Below are positions 15,895 to 24,102 of a stretch of DNA of 64,000 nucleotides, piece by piece. The notes under the pieces were generated by a model that did no database searches, had not been told where the DNA came from, and saw only the letters and a list, made by a program, of their open reading frames with translations. The stretch is from assembly GCF_013387495.1 (NCBI RefSeq), contig NZ_JABZEE010000010.1, positions 124,001 through 188,000 of the forward strand. Reading direction: 5' to 3'. Both the position numbers and the translations under genes were made by a program. Positions within the stretch are counted from its first letter, which is position 1. Every line of letters begins with the position of its first letter. Origin of the DNA: Streptomyces sp. PKU-EA00015. Lineage in GTDB: Bacteria; Actinomycetota; Actinomycetes; Streptomycetales; Streptomycetaceae.

Positions 15895-16493
15895 GACGCC
15901 ATTGTGCAGGTCCTCGTATGCACAGGGGCACGGGGTGGGTCCCCGGCAGAAAAGCGCGGGCGGAGGACCGGCCGGAGAGATGGATGACCGGCGGGAAAAC
16001 CGGGTGATCACTACCTCGGCCCCTGTCTGGCCGCCCGGACCCGCGACGGACTCGACCGGTTGCCTGCCACGGTGCCGGGCCGCGAGACCAAGGCCCGTCT
16101 CGTCGCCTGGCTGCTCGCCGACCCCGCGGACCTGCCGGCCACCCTGCCCTTCGCCACCGGTCTGATCTCTGCGCCCGCCTTCGAGGATGTCACGTGTCAA
16201 CGCGTCGCGGTCGTGACCGGTCGAGTCTTGCACCATGGTGTTTCCCCCGTTCAAGCCTCTCGCGTAGAGGCGCTGATCAGTATCTTCCTTGGGCCTTCAC
16301 GCCGAGGCGGGGGAAGCGGTGTTTCCTCTCGGCCATTGCTCAAAACCCGGTGCGGGACGAGGACCAGCGGTAGGGCCGCCGCCGCCTCAACGCTCGTTTG
16401 GCCGTGGCGCAAGTTGGCAGACTCCGAGTCGGAACCCGCCTGCTTGGTGCCGTGCCTCTATCCGAGTCTCTCTGTCTCACCACTGGAGTGTCC
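15895..16493. other. 599-base region with a probable decayed gene fragment
   Basis: Roughly 16010-16220 on plus has coding-like codon use (GPCLAARTRDGLDRLP ... LVAWLLADPADLPATLPFAT) with no credible start, no match recognised, and an early loss of coding character. The rest should contain the promoters of the divergent NADAR and P450 genes. A moderately AT-rich patch lies near 16255-16300. No terminator or repeat stands out. Confidence 0.4.
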
Positions 16494-17780
16494 GTGGACC
16501 TGACGAACCGCAAGCTCTTCCCCCTCGATCCCCATGCTGACCCCATGGAGGAGGCTGAGCAGCTCCGCGCGCTCGGACAACTGGTGGCGGTGGAACTGCC
16601 TGGAGGGGTGCCGGCCTGGGCAGCCACAGACCTCGCCACGGCGCAGCGGGCTCTCGGGCATGAGGACCTGACGAAGGATCCCGCTTTTTGGCCCGCGCTG
16701 GCCGATGGCCGGATAGCGGACGACTGGGAACTGATCGCCCTGGTGCGTGGGGCCGGGATGCTCCACATGGACGGCGCCGATCACCGCAGGCTGAGGCACT
16801 TGGTGAGCTCAGGCTTCGCGCGGGCGCCCATCGAGGTGCTCAGGCCCCGCATCGAGCAGACAGCTGAGGAGCTGCTGGACCGGTTGGCGGCCACGGCCAG
16901 TCCTGATGGCACCGTCGACCTGCGGGAACACTTCGCATTCCCGCTGCCTGTGACCGTCATCTGCCATGTCCTGGGCGTACCGGACTCGTCGGTCGCCGAG
17001 CTGCGCAGCCGCTTCGATCGCCTCGTCACGCCCCAGAAGGGCGCCACCGGGGACGATGACATCCGGGTGGCCGTGGCAGACATTTACAGCTCCCTGTCGG
17101 CGCTCATCGACTGGAAGCGCACCGATCCCGGGGACGATCTCACCACCGCATTGATCCAGGCCAGCGACGACGGAGACCGTCTCAGCCAACAGGAACTGAT
17201 CGAGACACTGTTCCTGGTGCTGATCGCAGGGCACGAGACCACGATCAACTCGATCACCAACACGGTCCACGCCCTCCTGCGGCACCCGGTCATGCTGGCG
17301 GCCGCCCTGGGCACCGAGGATGATACGACCTGGGCCAATGTGGTGGAGGAGGGCCTTCGTTACTCCCCTCCCGTGCGTCACGTCATCCTGCGGTACGCGG
17401 TGAAGGACACCGAGATCGCGGGCGTTCGGGTTGCCAAGGGTGACGCCGTCCTCGCCAGCGTCCTACCCGCCGGGCGGGACACGGGCCGACACGAGCACCC
17501 CGACGCATTCGACATCGGAAGAACCACGAGCCGAGAGCATGTCGCTTTCGGGTTCGGTGCGCACTACTGCCTGGGAGCGCGGCTGGCCAAGCTGGAAACG
17601 GAGATCGCGCTTCGTGCACTCCTGCGCCGCTACCCCGACCTCACGCTGGCTTCCGAGCCTGCCCGCCTGACGTCGATCTCGCTCCAGGGTTACCAGTCCC
17701 TGCCTGTCCATCTGAACGGCGCGGACGGAACGCCGACCGGTGCACTGCCGGTGGACCAGGACGCAGCCGTGACTACCTGA
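16494..17780 (+). CDS. cytochrome P450 (first of five)
   Basis: A 428-residue soluble P450 from GTG at 16494, chosen for GGAG at 16485-16488. The I-helix has LFLVLIAGHETTINS, the K-helix ExxR is in VVEEGLRYSPPVRH, and the heme loop is FGFGAHYCLGARLAKLE with Cys359. Length and motifs fit class I bacterial CYPs that hydroxylate secondary metabolites or xenobiotics using ferredoxin. No ferredoxin or biosynthetic partner lies beside it. The C-terminal ~20 residues are an Asp/Gly/Thr-rich extension. It is convergent with another P450 across a perfect palindrome. Confidence 0.93.
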   Translation: MDLTNRKLFPLDPHADPMEEAEQLRALGQLVAVELPGGVPAWAATDLATAQRALGHEDLTKDPAFWPALADGRIADDWELIALVRGAGMLHMDGADHRRLRHLVSSGFARAPIEVLRPRIEQTAEELLDRLAATASPDGTVDLREHFAFPLPVTVICHVLGVPDSSVAELRSRFDRLVTPQKGATGDDDIRVAVADIYSSLSALIDWKRTDPGDDLTTALIQASDDGDRLSQQELIETLFLVLIAGHETTINSITNTVHALLRHPVMLAAALGTEDDTTWANVVEEGLRYSPPVRHVILRYAVKDTEIAGVRVAKGDAVLASVLPAGRDTGRHEHPDAFDIGRTTSREHVAFGFGAHYCLGARLAKLETEIALRALLRRYPDLTLASEPARLTSISLQGYQSLPVHLNGADGTPTGALPVDQDAAVTT

Positions 17781-17830
17781 GCGGCGCGGGCCGCCGAATA
17801 ACCCGGGCGAGCGGCGGTTTTCGCATCGCC

Positions 17831-17866
17831 CCGTGGGGTCCGGATCACGTGATCCGGACCCCACGG
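17831..17866. terminator. 36-bp perfect palindrome, bidirectional terminator
   Basis: Bases 17831-17848 are the exact reverse complement of 17849-17866, with no unpaired centre. As RNA it would form a very stable stem from either strand. It sits in the 98-base gap between two convergent P450 stops, so its likely job is to end both transcripts. The symmetry is much longer than needed for a typical terminator. Confidence 0.8.
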
Positions 17867-17878
17867 CTGTTTCTGGCG

Positions 17879-19279
17879 TCAGCCAAAGAGCCTGCGCCAC
17901 CACGGCTTGCGGACCGCGACCGCGACCGGCGCGGGCGCGGGGCCGACCGAAGGAGCGGCAGCCGGCAGCGGCTGGGCGGAGGACGAGGGGGACGGGCTGC
18001 CGCCAGCGCTCTCCTTCTTCGGCCGCAGGGGCGTGAAGCGCGCGGGCAGGTTGTCCAGGCGGGAGGAGACCAGGGAGCCGGTCACGTGCAGGTCGTCCTC
18101 GGGCACGGCGAGCTCGATGTCGTGCAGCCGTGCGAGCAACGTGTCGATTCCTGTGTCCGCGATGGCCCGCCCGATGTCCTGGCCCGGGCACTCGTGCGGC
18201 CCGGCGCTGAAGGCAAGGTGTGAGCGGTTGCCGTGCACCGGGGCGGACAGATCGGGCCGGATCTCGGGATCGACGTTGCCGGCCGCCAGGCCCAGCATCA
18301 CCAGGTCGCCTGCCTTGATCTCCTGGGTGCCGAGCCGTGTGTCGCCGGTGGCCCATCGGGTGGGCACCACGGTGAGAGGCGGTGCGTCCCACATCACCTG
18401 GTCCAGCGCGTCCGGCAGCGTCATCGCACCCCCGGACAGGCTCGAGCGGAAGCGCCGGTCGGTCAGCACCATCCGCAGCGTGTTCGCGATCAGGTTGGTG
18501 GTGTTCTCGGTCGCAGCGACGACGGCGTGCCGCAGGTGCTCCATCGCCTCGTCGTCCGTGAGGGCCGACTCGTGGCGCAGCAGCCAGCTGGCGAAGTCGT
18601 CGCCGGGCTGCTCCTTCTTCCGCTTGACGAGATCCTGCAGAACACCCACGACGAATTGGTTGCTCTGCAGCGCTGTTTCGGTGCCCTTGACCATGTCACG
18701 CACGGCTGCACCCAGCGGCAGCGCGTCCTGCTCGGACACGCCGAACTGCCGGGCCATGACGAGGACCGGCAGCTTCTCGGCGAAGTCCGCCACCAGGTCG
18801 GCCCTGCCGGTGCCGGCGAAGTTGTCGACCAGCCGGTGCGTGTAGCGCACGACATGGCGCCGGATGCCGTGCCGGTTGAACCGTGCCAGGCCGTCTGTCA
18901 CTGCCGCCCGCAGTCGTGCGTGCTCCGGGCCGTCGGTGAAAGCCAGCAGCGGTTGCCATGCGGTCAACGGCAGCAGCGGGGAGTCGGGCTGCAACCGGAC
19001 GTTCCATATGCGGGAGTCGTTGGAGTACAGGGAGGGCGAGCGCATGACCTCCAGATTCTCCCGGTGTCCCAGTACCAGCCAGGCCGGTACGTCACCGGGA
19101 AGAAGCACGGGCGCCACCGAGCCGTGCTCCTGACGCAGCTTGGCGTAGAACGCGTAGGGCTCCTCCGCTTCCGGTCCGTACATCCGTCGCACCCCAGGAC
19201 CGAGTGTGTGTGCCGGGCACCCGGGAGGCGGAATCGCCGCGGCCGATATGCCTGACGAGTCGGGGTACGGGGTGGTCAC
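17879..19279 (-). CDS. CYP157-like cytochrome P450 lacking the ExxR motif
   Basis: A 466-residue protein from GTG at 19279 (GGAGG upstream). The heme loop is HLAFSAGPHECPGQ with Cys364. The I-helix reads AVVAATENTTNL instead of AGxET. At the K-helix the sequence is ALDQVMWDAPP, so the otherwise invariant Glu and Arg are Gln294 and Trp297. Absence of ExxR is a published hallmark of Streptomyces CYP157, whose members usually sit in conservons beside CYP154; no conservon genes are present here. The last ~55 residues are a Pro/Ser/Ala tail ending RKPWWRRLFG, possibly a basic-aromatic membrane-touching tag. Whether it is catalytic is unknown. Confidence 0.9.
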   Translation of the reverse strand: MTTPYPDSSGISAAAIPPPGCPAHTLGPGVRRMYGPEAEEPYAFYAKLRQEHGSVAPVLLPGDVPAWLVLGHRENLEVMRSPSLYSNDSRIWNVRLQPDSPLLPLTAWQPLLAFTDGPEHARLRAAVTDGLARFNRHGIRRHVVRYTHRLVDNFAGTGRADLVADFAEKLPVLVMARQFGVSEQDALPLGAAVRDMVKGTETALQSNQFVVGVLQDLVKRKKEQPGDDFASWLLRHESALTDDEAMEHLRHAVVAATENTTNLIANTLRMVLTDRRFRSSLSGGAMTLPDALDQVMWDAPPLTVVPTRWATGDTRLGTQEIKAGDLVMLGLAAGNVDPEIRPDLSAPVHGNRSHLAFSAGPHECPGQDIGRAIADTGIDTLLARLHDIELAVPEDDLHVTGSLVSSRLDNLPARFTPLRPKKESAGGSPSPSSSAQPLPAAAPSVGPAPAPVAVAVRKPWWRRLFG

Positions 19280-19501
19280 GAGGCCTCCGGGAAGCAGCGG
19301 CGCGGGGGTGTCGCGCACAGATGGCATAGAGGAGCGCACGCAGCATATCTGTCGTCCATACCGCCCGAGCGACGGTCTTGTGCCGAACTCCGGCCTGGAT
19401 ACGATCATTTGGTGATCTGTGGCCTCGCACTGAGGGCCGATCTGGTGACGGGATCTTCCTGTTTCCGGCGGGTGTACGACCGAGAGAGAAAAGGGTTCCT
19501 G

Positions 19502-20845
19502 GTGTCAGCTGGTTTGCAGACGGTTCCACGCGCTCCTGGAGCGGTTCCGCTTCTGGGCCACGCTCTGGCCTTGTGGCGCGATCCCCTCGGCTTCGTGAAG
19601 TCGCTGCGGCAGCACGGTGACCTGGTCCGTATCGATTTCGGGACGATGCCCACGTACGTGGTCACGTCGGCCGAGCTGGTCCACGAGGTGACCGTGAGGA
19701 AGGCGCGCAGCTTCGAGAAGGGGCGCTTCTTCGACCGGCTGCGGCCGCTCGCCGGCAACGGCCTGGCCAACGCGAACGGCGAGCTGCACCGCGCGCACCG
19801 GCGGCTGATCCAGCCGATGTTCTCCAAGGACCGCATCGCGGCCTACTCCGAGATCATGAGCCGCCACGCCCAAGAGCTGGCCGACTCCTGGGAACCCGGG
19901 CAGGCGATCGACCTCCAGCATGCGATGGCCAAGTACTCGATCGACACGCTTACGTCGACCCTGTTCTCGACGCACATCGGGCTGCCGGCGGTCGAAGCCA
20001 TTCGCGTCAACCTGCCCGTCGTGATGAAGAACCTGCTGATACGGGCGGGGTCACCCAAGGTCTTGGACCGGCTGCCGATCCGTGCCAACCGCGACTTCGA
20101 TGTGGCGAGCAAGGCGCTGCGCGTGGTGATCGATGAAGTGGTGGCCAATGCCCGGCGCTCGGGAGACACCGAGCGGGGCGACCTGCTGTCGATGCTGCTC
20201 GCGGCCCAGGACGCGGACAACGGAAAGACGCTCTCCGACGTCGAGGTCCGCGACGAACTCAGCACCATTCTGTATGCAGGGGTCGAGACCACCGCGGCCG
20301 CGCTCGCCTGGGCCTTTCACGAGGTGGCGAACCACCCCGAGGTGGAGAAGCAGCTGCTTTCCGAGATCCGGGAGGTCGTCGGCGACCGGCCCGTCACCAT
20401 CGCGGACGTGCCCCGTCTGGAGGGAATCCGCCGCGCGCTGGACGAGACCATCAGACTGCACGGGGTCACCTTCCTGATGCGCCGCACCACCGAACCGGTA
20501 GTGCTCGGCGACACCGAAATCCCCGCCGGCACGGAGGTCGGCTTCAGCCTCTACGCCATCCACCGCGATCCGGCAATCTACGTGAACGCCGACACCTTCG
20601 ATCCCGACCGCTGGCTGCCCGAGCGCCGGGACGCCATCCCACGCGAAGCGTTCGTACCCTTCGGCGCCGGCAACCGCAAGTGCATCGGGGACCAGTTCGC
20701 CTGGACGGAGGCCACGATCGCCATTGCCACGCTGCTCGCCCGGTGGCAGTTCACCCCGAAGCCCGGCCATCGACCCGAGGAAGTCGCTTCAGCAGTGGTC
20801 CACGCCGACAGCATCCCTATGACAGTTCAGCCGCGCAGAGGCTGA
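19502..20845 (+). CDS. cytochrome P450, resembling terpene-oxidising CYPs (pentalenene oxygenase-like)
   Basis: A 447-residue P450 from GTG at 19502, with AAGGG upstream. The N-terminal PRAPGAVPLLGHALAL and HGDLVRIDFG resemble pentalenene oxygenase and related bacterial CYPs of the eukaryote-like CYP4 clade. The I-helix has ILYAGVETTAAAL, the K-helix ALDETIRLHG (intact ExxR), and a PERF-like DTFDPDRWLPER is present. The heme loop is FVPFGAGNRKCIGDQFAWTE with Cys394. This class normally accompanies a terpene cyclase, but none is nearby. It is divergent from the CYP157-like gene with 222 bases between starts; downstream lies decayed P450 DNA. Confidence 0.9.
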   Translation: MSAGLQTVPRAPGAVPLLGHALALWRDPLGFVKSLRQHGDLVRIDFGTMPTYVVTSAELVHEVTVRKARSFEKGRFFDRLRPLAGNGLANANGELHRAHRRLIQPMFSKDRIAAYSEIMSRHAQELADSWEPGQAIDLQHAMAKYSIDTLTSTLFSTHIGLPAVEAIRVNLPVVMKNLLIRAGSPKVLDRLPIRANRDFDVASKALRVVIDEVVANARRSGDTERGDLLSMLLAAQDADNGKTLSDVEVRDELSTILYAGVETTAAALAWAFHEVANHPEVEKQLLSEIREVVGDRPVTIADVPRLEGIRRALDETIRLHGVTFLMRRTTEPVVLGDTEIPAGTEVGFSLYAIHRDPAIYVNADTFDPDRWLPERRDAIPREAFVPFGAGNRKCIGDQFAWTEATIAIATLLARWQFTPKPGHRPEEVASAVVHADSIPMTVQPRRG

Positions 20846-21063
20846 ACCAGTTCCGCACCGAGCATCGCATCGAGAAGCATGAACGCCCTCTACACCAGCA
20901 TCGGAATCTCGTCGCGATGGCCCTCGCCGGGGCGGCGACCTTGTTGGCCCAGTGCACGACCGCACCGGGTCCTTCGAGCGGATGTCAGGGCTGCATCGGC
21001 GGACTGGTTTGTGAAGGTGGGCGCCGGCAGCCAGTCAATCTCGTCGACTGGGTACCTCATGCG

Positions 21064-21210
21064 CACGGGTGAGAAGACGACTGGCAAAGACTGCGGGCAG
21101 CTTACGCCGAGCACCGGCTCCCACAGCACCTCTGCCAGCGGCATCCGGAGCCGCACATCAGGCAGCCGCGACAAGATCCGTTCAACCGCCGTCGCCACCA
21201 GTGGACCGAC
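21064..21210 (-). pseudogene. C-terminal fragment of another cytochrome P450
   Basis: The minus strand encodes ATAVERILSRLPDVRLRMPL, AEVLWEPVLGVSCPQSLPVV and FSP, the typical last 45 residues of a bacterial P450 (helix L, the beta strand pair and the SLPV.F ending). No heme loop or upstream part survives; the sequence before it is unrelated DNA. The region between the intact P450 and aceB has therefore suffered deletions. Confidence 0.6.
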
Positions 21211-21390
21211 CACTCTCTGGGCGCCGATCGGCAGGGCGTGCTGGACAGCTCCGGCCTCACCCCGCGTCGGGGCGACGCCGAAGTGGCCGACGGCGGCGAG
21301 GTGTTCGCCGTGTACCCGTACATGCAGGACGCGACGCGCGTGCGCCTGCTCGCCGCCTCGGACGTGGTCACGGCCCTCGCGCCGCGCTGA
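21181..21390 (+). pseudogene. 3' fragment of an unrecognised gene
   Basis: A plus-strand open frame ends at TGA 21388-21390 with coding-like content (WTDHSLGADRQGVLDSSGL ... EVFAVYPYMQDATRVRLLAA, then SDVVTALAPR). It has no start codon or ribosome-binding site and overlaps the P450 fragment on the other strand. No family is recognised. It is either a truncated gene end or chance coding statistics. Confidence 0.3.
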
Positions 21391-21398
21391 CACGCCAC

Positions 21399-21428
21399 CG
21401 CCCCCGGTGCTGTGCGGTACCGGGGGCG
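21399..21428 (-). terminator. terminator of aceB
   Basis: CGCCCCCGGT (21399-21408) pairs perfectly with ACCGGGGGCG (21419-21428) around a 10-base loop. It lies 20 bases after the malate synthase stop on the minus strand and just after the plus-strand fragment, so it suits a rho-independent terminator for aceB. Confidence 0.75.
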
Positions 21429-21448
21429 ATGTGCGTCAACGGGTGGTG

Positions 21449-23071
21449 TCAGCCGACCAGTTGCTCGTACGCCGGCAGCGTCAGGAAGTCCTCGTACGAC
21501 TCGTCCAGCGCCACCTTCAGCAGCAGGTCGTGCGCCTGCTGCCAGTTGCCGGCGGCGAACGCCTCCTCGCCCAGCTCCGCGCGGATCGCGTCCAGTTCCT
21601 CCGCTGCGACCTTGCGGGCCAGTTCCGGGGTGGCCCGCTCGCCGTTCTCGAAGACGACGCCCGCGTTGATCCACTGCCAGATCTGGGAGCGGGAGATCTC
21701 CGCCGTCGCCGCGTCCTCCATCAGGTTGAAGATGGCGACCGCGCCGAGGCCGCGCAGCCACGCCTCGATGTAGCGGATGCCGACCTGGACCGCGTTGCGC
21801 AGGCCCTCGTAGGTGGGCCTGGCGTCCAGGGAGTCGATGGCGATCAGGTCACCCGGCGCCACCGAGACGTCCTCGCGCAGGCGGTCCTTCTGGTGGGGCT
21901 TGTCGCCCAGCACCGCGTCGAAGGACGCCATGGCGATGGGGACCAGGTCCGGATGGGCGACCCACGAGCCGTCGAAGCCGTCGCCGGCCTCGCGGTCCTT
22001 GTCGGCCTTGACCTTCTCGAAGGCGACCTTGTTGACCTCGGGGTCCTTGCGGGAGGGGATGAACGCCGCCATGCCGCCGATCGCGTGCGCGCCCCTCTTG
22101 TGGCAGGTGCGGACCAGCAGTTCGGTGTACGCCCGCATGAACGGGGCGGTCATGGTGACCGCGTTGCGGTCCGGCAGGACGAACTTCTCGCCGCCGTCAC
22201 GGAAGTTCTTGACGATGGAGAACAGGTAGTCCCAGCGGCCGGCGTTCAGGCCGGAGGCGTGGTCGCGCAGCTCGTAGAGGATCTCCTCCATCTCGTACGC
22301 CGCCGTGATCGTCTCGATCAGGACGGTCGCGCGGACGGTGCCCTGCGGGATGCCGACGTAGTCCTGGGCGAAGACGAAGATGTCGTTCCAGAGGCGGGCC
22401 TCCAGGTGCGACTCCGTCTTCGGCAGGTAGAAGTACGGCCCCTTGCCGAGGTCCAGCAGGCGCTGGGCGTTGTGGAAGAAGTACAGGCCGAAGTCGACCA
22501 GGGAGCCCGGCACCGGGGTGCCGTCGACCCGCAGGTGGCGCTCGGTGAGGTGCCAGCCGCGCGGGCGCATCACGACGGTCGCGAGCTCCTCGGCGGGGCG
22601 CAGGGCGTACGACTTGCCCGACCGCGGGTCGGTGAAGTCGATGCGACGCTCGTAGGCGTCGATCAGATTGAGCTGGCCGAGGACCACGTTCTCCCAGGTG
22701 GGGGCCGAGGCGTCCTCGAAGTCGGCGAGCCAGACCTTGGCGCCGGAGTTGAGCGCGTTGATGGTCATCTTGCGGTCGGTGGGTCCGGTGATCTCCACCC
22801 GGCGGTCGTCCAGGGCCGCGGGCGCCGGGGCGACCTTCCAGGAGTCGTCCGCGCGGACGGCGGCGGTCTCCGGGAGGAAGTCCAGCGTGGAGGTGCGGGC
22901 GATCTCGGCGCGGCGGGCGGCGCGGCGGGCGAGCAGCTCGTCACGCCGGGGCGTGAACCGCCGGTGCAGCTCTGCCACGAACGCGAGGGCCGCGTCGGTC
23001 AGGACCTCTTCCTGCCGGGGCAGGGGCTCGGCTTCGACGATGGCCAGCGGGGACGGCGCTGGTGCGGACAT
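21449..23071 (-). CDS. aceB: malate synthase A
   Basis: A 540-residue malate synthase, full length for the A form. It condenses glyoxylate with acetyl-CoA to malate. Diagnostic segments include [67 protein letters not shown] and [11 protein letters not shown]. Allantoin breakdown by the nearby allB/alc products yields ureidoglycolate and then glyoxylate, so this copy probably serves ureide catabolism as well as, or instead of, the glyoxylate shunt; no isocitrate lyase is present in the window. About 200 bases upstream is an operator-like site that matches one before allB, pointing to control by the IclR-type regulator at 26815-27615. Confidence 0.96.
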   Translation of the reverse strand: MSAPAPSPLAIVEAEPLPRQEEVLTDAALAFVAELHRRFTPRRDELLARRAARRAEIARTSTLDFLPETAAVRADDSWKVAPAPAALDDRRVEITGPTDRKMTINALNSGAKVWLADFEDASAPTWENVVLGQLNLIDAYERRIDFTDPRSGKSYALRPAEELATVVMRPRGWHLTERHLRVDGTPVPGSLVDFGLYFFHNAQRLLDLGKGPYFYLPKTESHLEARLWNDIFVFAQDYVGIPQGTVRATVLIETITAAYEMEEILYELRDHASGLNAGRWDYLFSIVKNFRDGGEKFVLPDRNAVTMTAPFMRAYTELLVRTCHKRGAHAIGGMAAFIPSRKDPEVNKVAFEKVKADKDREAGDGFDGSWVAHPDLVPIAMASFDAVLGDKPHQKDRLREDVSVAPGDLIAIDSLDARPTYEGLRNAVQVGIRYIEAWLRGLGAVAIFNLMEDAATAEISRSQIWQWINAGVVFENGERATPELARKVAAEELDAIRAELGEEAFAAGNWQQAHDLLLKVALDESYEDFLTLPAYEQLVG

Positions 23072-23264
23072 GAGCTGTCACTTCCTTCAGCGAGCATTTC
23101 AGCGAGCTTCTAGCGAGCGTCGCGGGCTTCACGAGGGGCGCCGGGCGGCCGTCGGGGCGCCACAGCGTGGCACTCAGTGCCAGGGCTCCGGGGTACGGCC
23201 GAGGGGCGCCCTCCGATGGTCAGGCGCTTCTGAACAGTGGATAGTAGTTACCGCATGGTGGAAG

Positions 23265-23281
23265 TTCAATGGTTTGTTGAT
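23265..23281. promoter_or_regulatory. operator-like site upstream of aceB
   Basis: TTCAAT-N5-GTTGAT, an imperfect inverted repeat with half-sites 11 bases apart. The same arrangement, TTCAAC-N5-GTTGAA, occurs before allB at 27880-27896. It lies in the AT-richest part of the aceB upstream region. It is a candidate site for the IclR-family regulator. Confidence 0.5.
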
Positions 23282-23329
23282 ATCGAGATTCTCCGGGTCG
23301 ACAGAACGTGTCGCTCAGTGCCACGCCGC

Positions 23330-23950
23330 TCACTCAAGGTGCCTCAGGTCCCCGGGCGTGTCGATGTCGTACTCCTCCGCCACGTCCCCGCACTCCACGA
23401 GCGTCAGCTCCCCCTCGTGCGCCGCCACGTACGCCCGCGCCCCGCGGTCCCCGACCGCGCTCGCCGCGATGTCCGCCCAGCGGTCCGCGCCGAACACGAG
23501 CGGATGGCCCCGCTCGCCCCCGTACGCCGCCGCCGCGAGCGCCGCACGCGACAGACCCGCGGCCCGCACCCGCGAGACCGCCCGCGCGCCGATGCCCGGC
23601 TGGTCCACGAGCAGGACCAGCACCGCGTCCACGCCCTCGCCGGGCAGCGAGGCGAGCCCCGCCCGCAGCGACGAGCCCATCCCGCTCTCCCAGTCCGGGT
23701 TCTCGGCCACCGTGCACCCCGCCAGGTCCGCCGTCTCGCGCACCGCGTCGGCCGCCGCGCCCAGCACGACATGAACGGGCCCGCACCCGCCCTCCCGGAG
23801 GACCCGTACGGCGTGCTCCACCAGTGGCCTGCCGCGGTGCGTCAGCAGCGCCTTCGGCCGGCCGCCGAGCCGCCGCCCGCCGCCCGCCGCGAGCAACAGG
23901 CCCGCGACGACGGGCTCTTGGGGGCCGGAGTGCGGCTGAGGGTGTGACAT
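23330..23950 (-). CDS. MobA/MocA-like molybdenum-cofactor nucleotidyltransferase
   Basis: A 206-residue protein from ATG at 23950 with AGGAGTCCTC directly upstream. The NTP-transferase signature is clear: VAGLLLAAGGGRRLGGRPKALLTHRGRPL at residues ~15-45, then VVLGAAADAV, NPDWESGMGSSLRAGL, VLLVDQPGIG and GERGHPLVFG. Relatives add CMP or GMP to molybdopterin for enzymes such as xanthine dehydrogenase. A role in maturing a purine hydroxylase feeding the allantoin pathway is inferred from context; no xanthine dehydrogenase genes are in the window. It lies between aceB and the kinase and reads with aceB. Confidence 0.85.
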   Translation of the reverse strand: MSHPQPHSGPQEPVVAGLLLAAGGGRRLGGRPKALLTHRGRPLVEHAVRVLREGGCGPVHVVLGAAADAVRETADLAGCTVAENPDWESGMGSSLRAGLASLPGEGVDAVLVLLVDQPGIGARAVSRVRAAGLSRAALAAAAYGGERGHPLVFGADRWADIAASAVGDRGARAYVAAHEGELTLVECGDVAEEYDIDTPGDLRHLE

Positions 23951-24102
23951 GAGGACTCCTTGGTCCATTTCGGGGCACGAGGGCCGGCCGGCGCGTCCGG
24001 GCATTTCGCGCGGGCTGCAACCGCACGGCCCGCCCCGGCCGTCCGACGTGGAGAGCATGGGGTGACCTTGGATAAGGTTCACCTCCAATACTGAGGTTCG
24101 CC

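Noticed and set aside
16494..20845. P450 cluster as part of a conservon or a biosynthetic gene cluster
   Set aside because: No roadblock, DUF742 or GTPase conservon genes, no ferredoxin, terpene cyclase, PKS or NRPS genes are present between or beside the P450s.
20879..23113. A 744-codon plus-strand open frame across the aceB region
   Set aside because: aceB on the other strand is certain; this frame is its antisense plus spacer DNA.
24064..24079. ACCTT-GGAT-AAGGT repeat before the kinase gene as an operator
   Set aside because: The arms are only five bases, with no second copy and no adjacent regulator; chance is a sufficient explanation.
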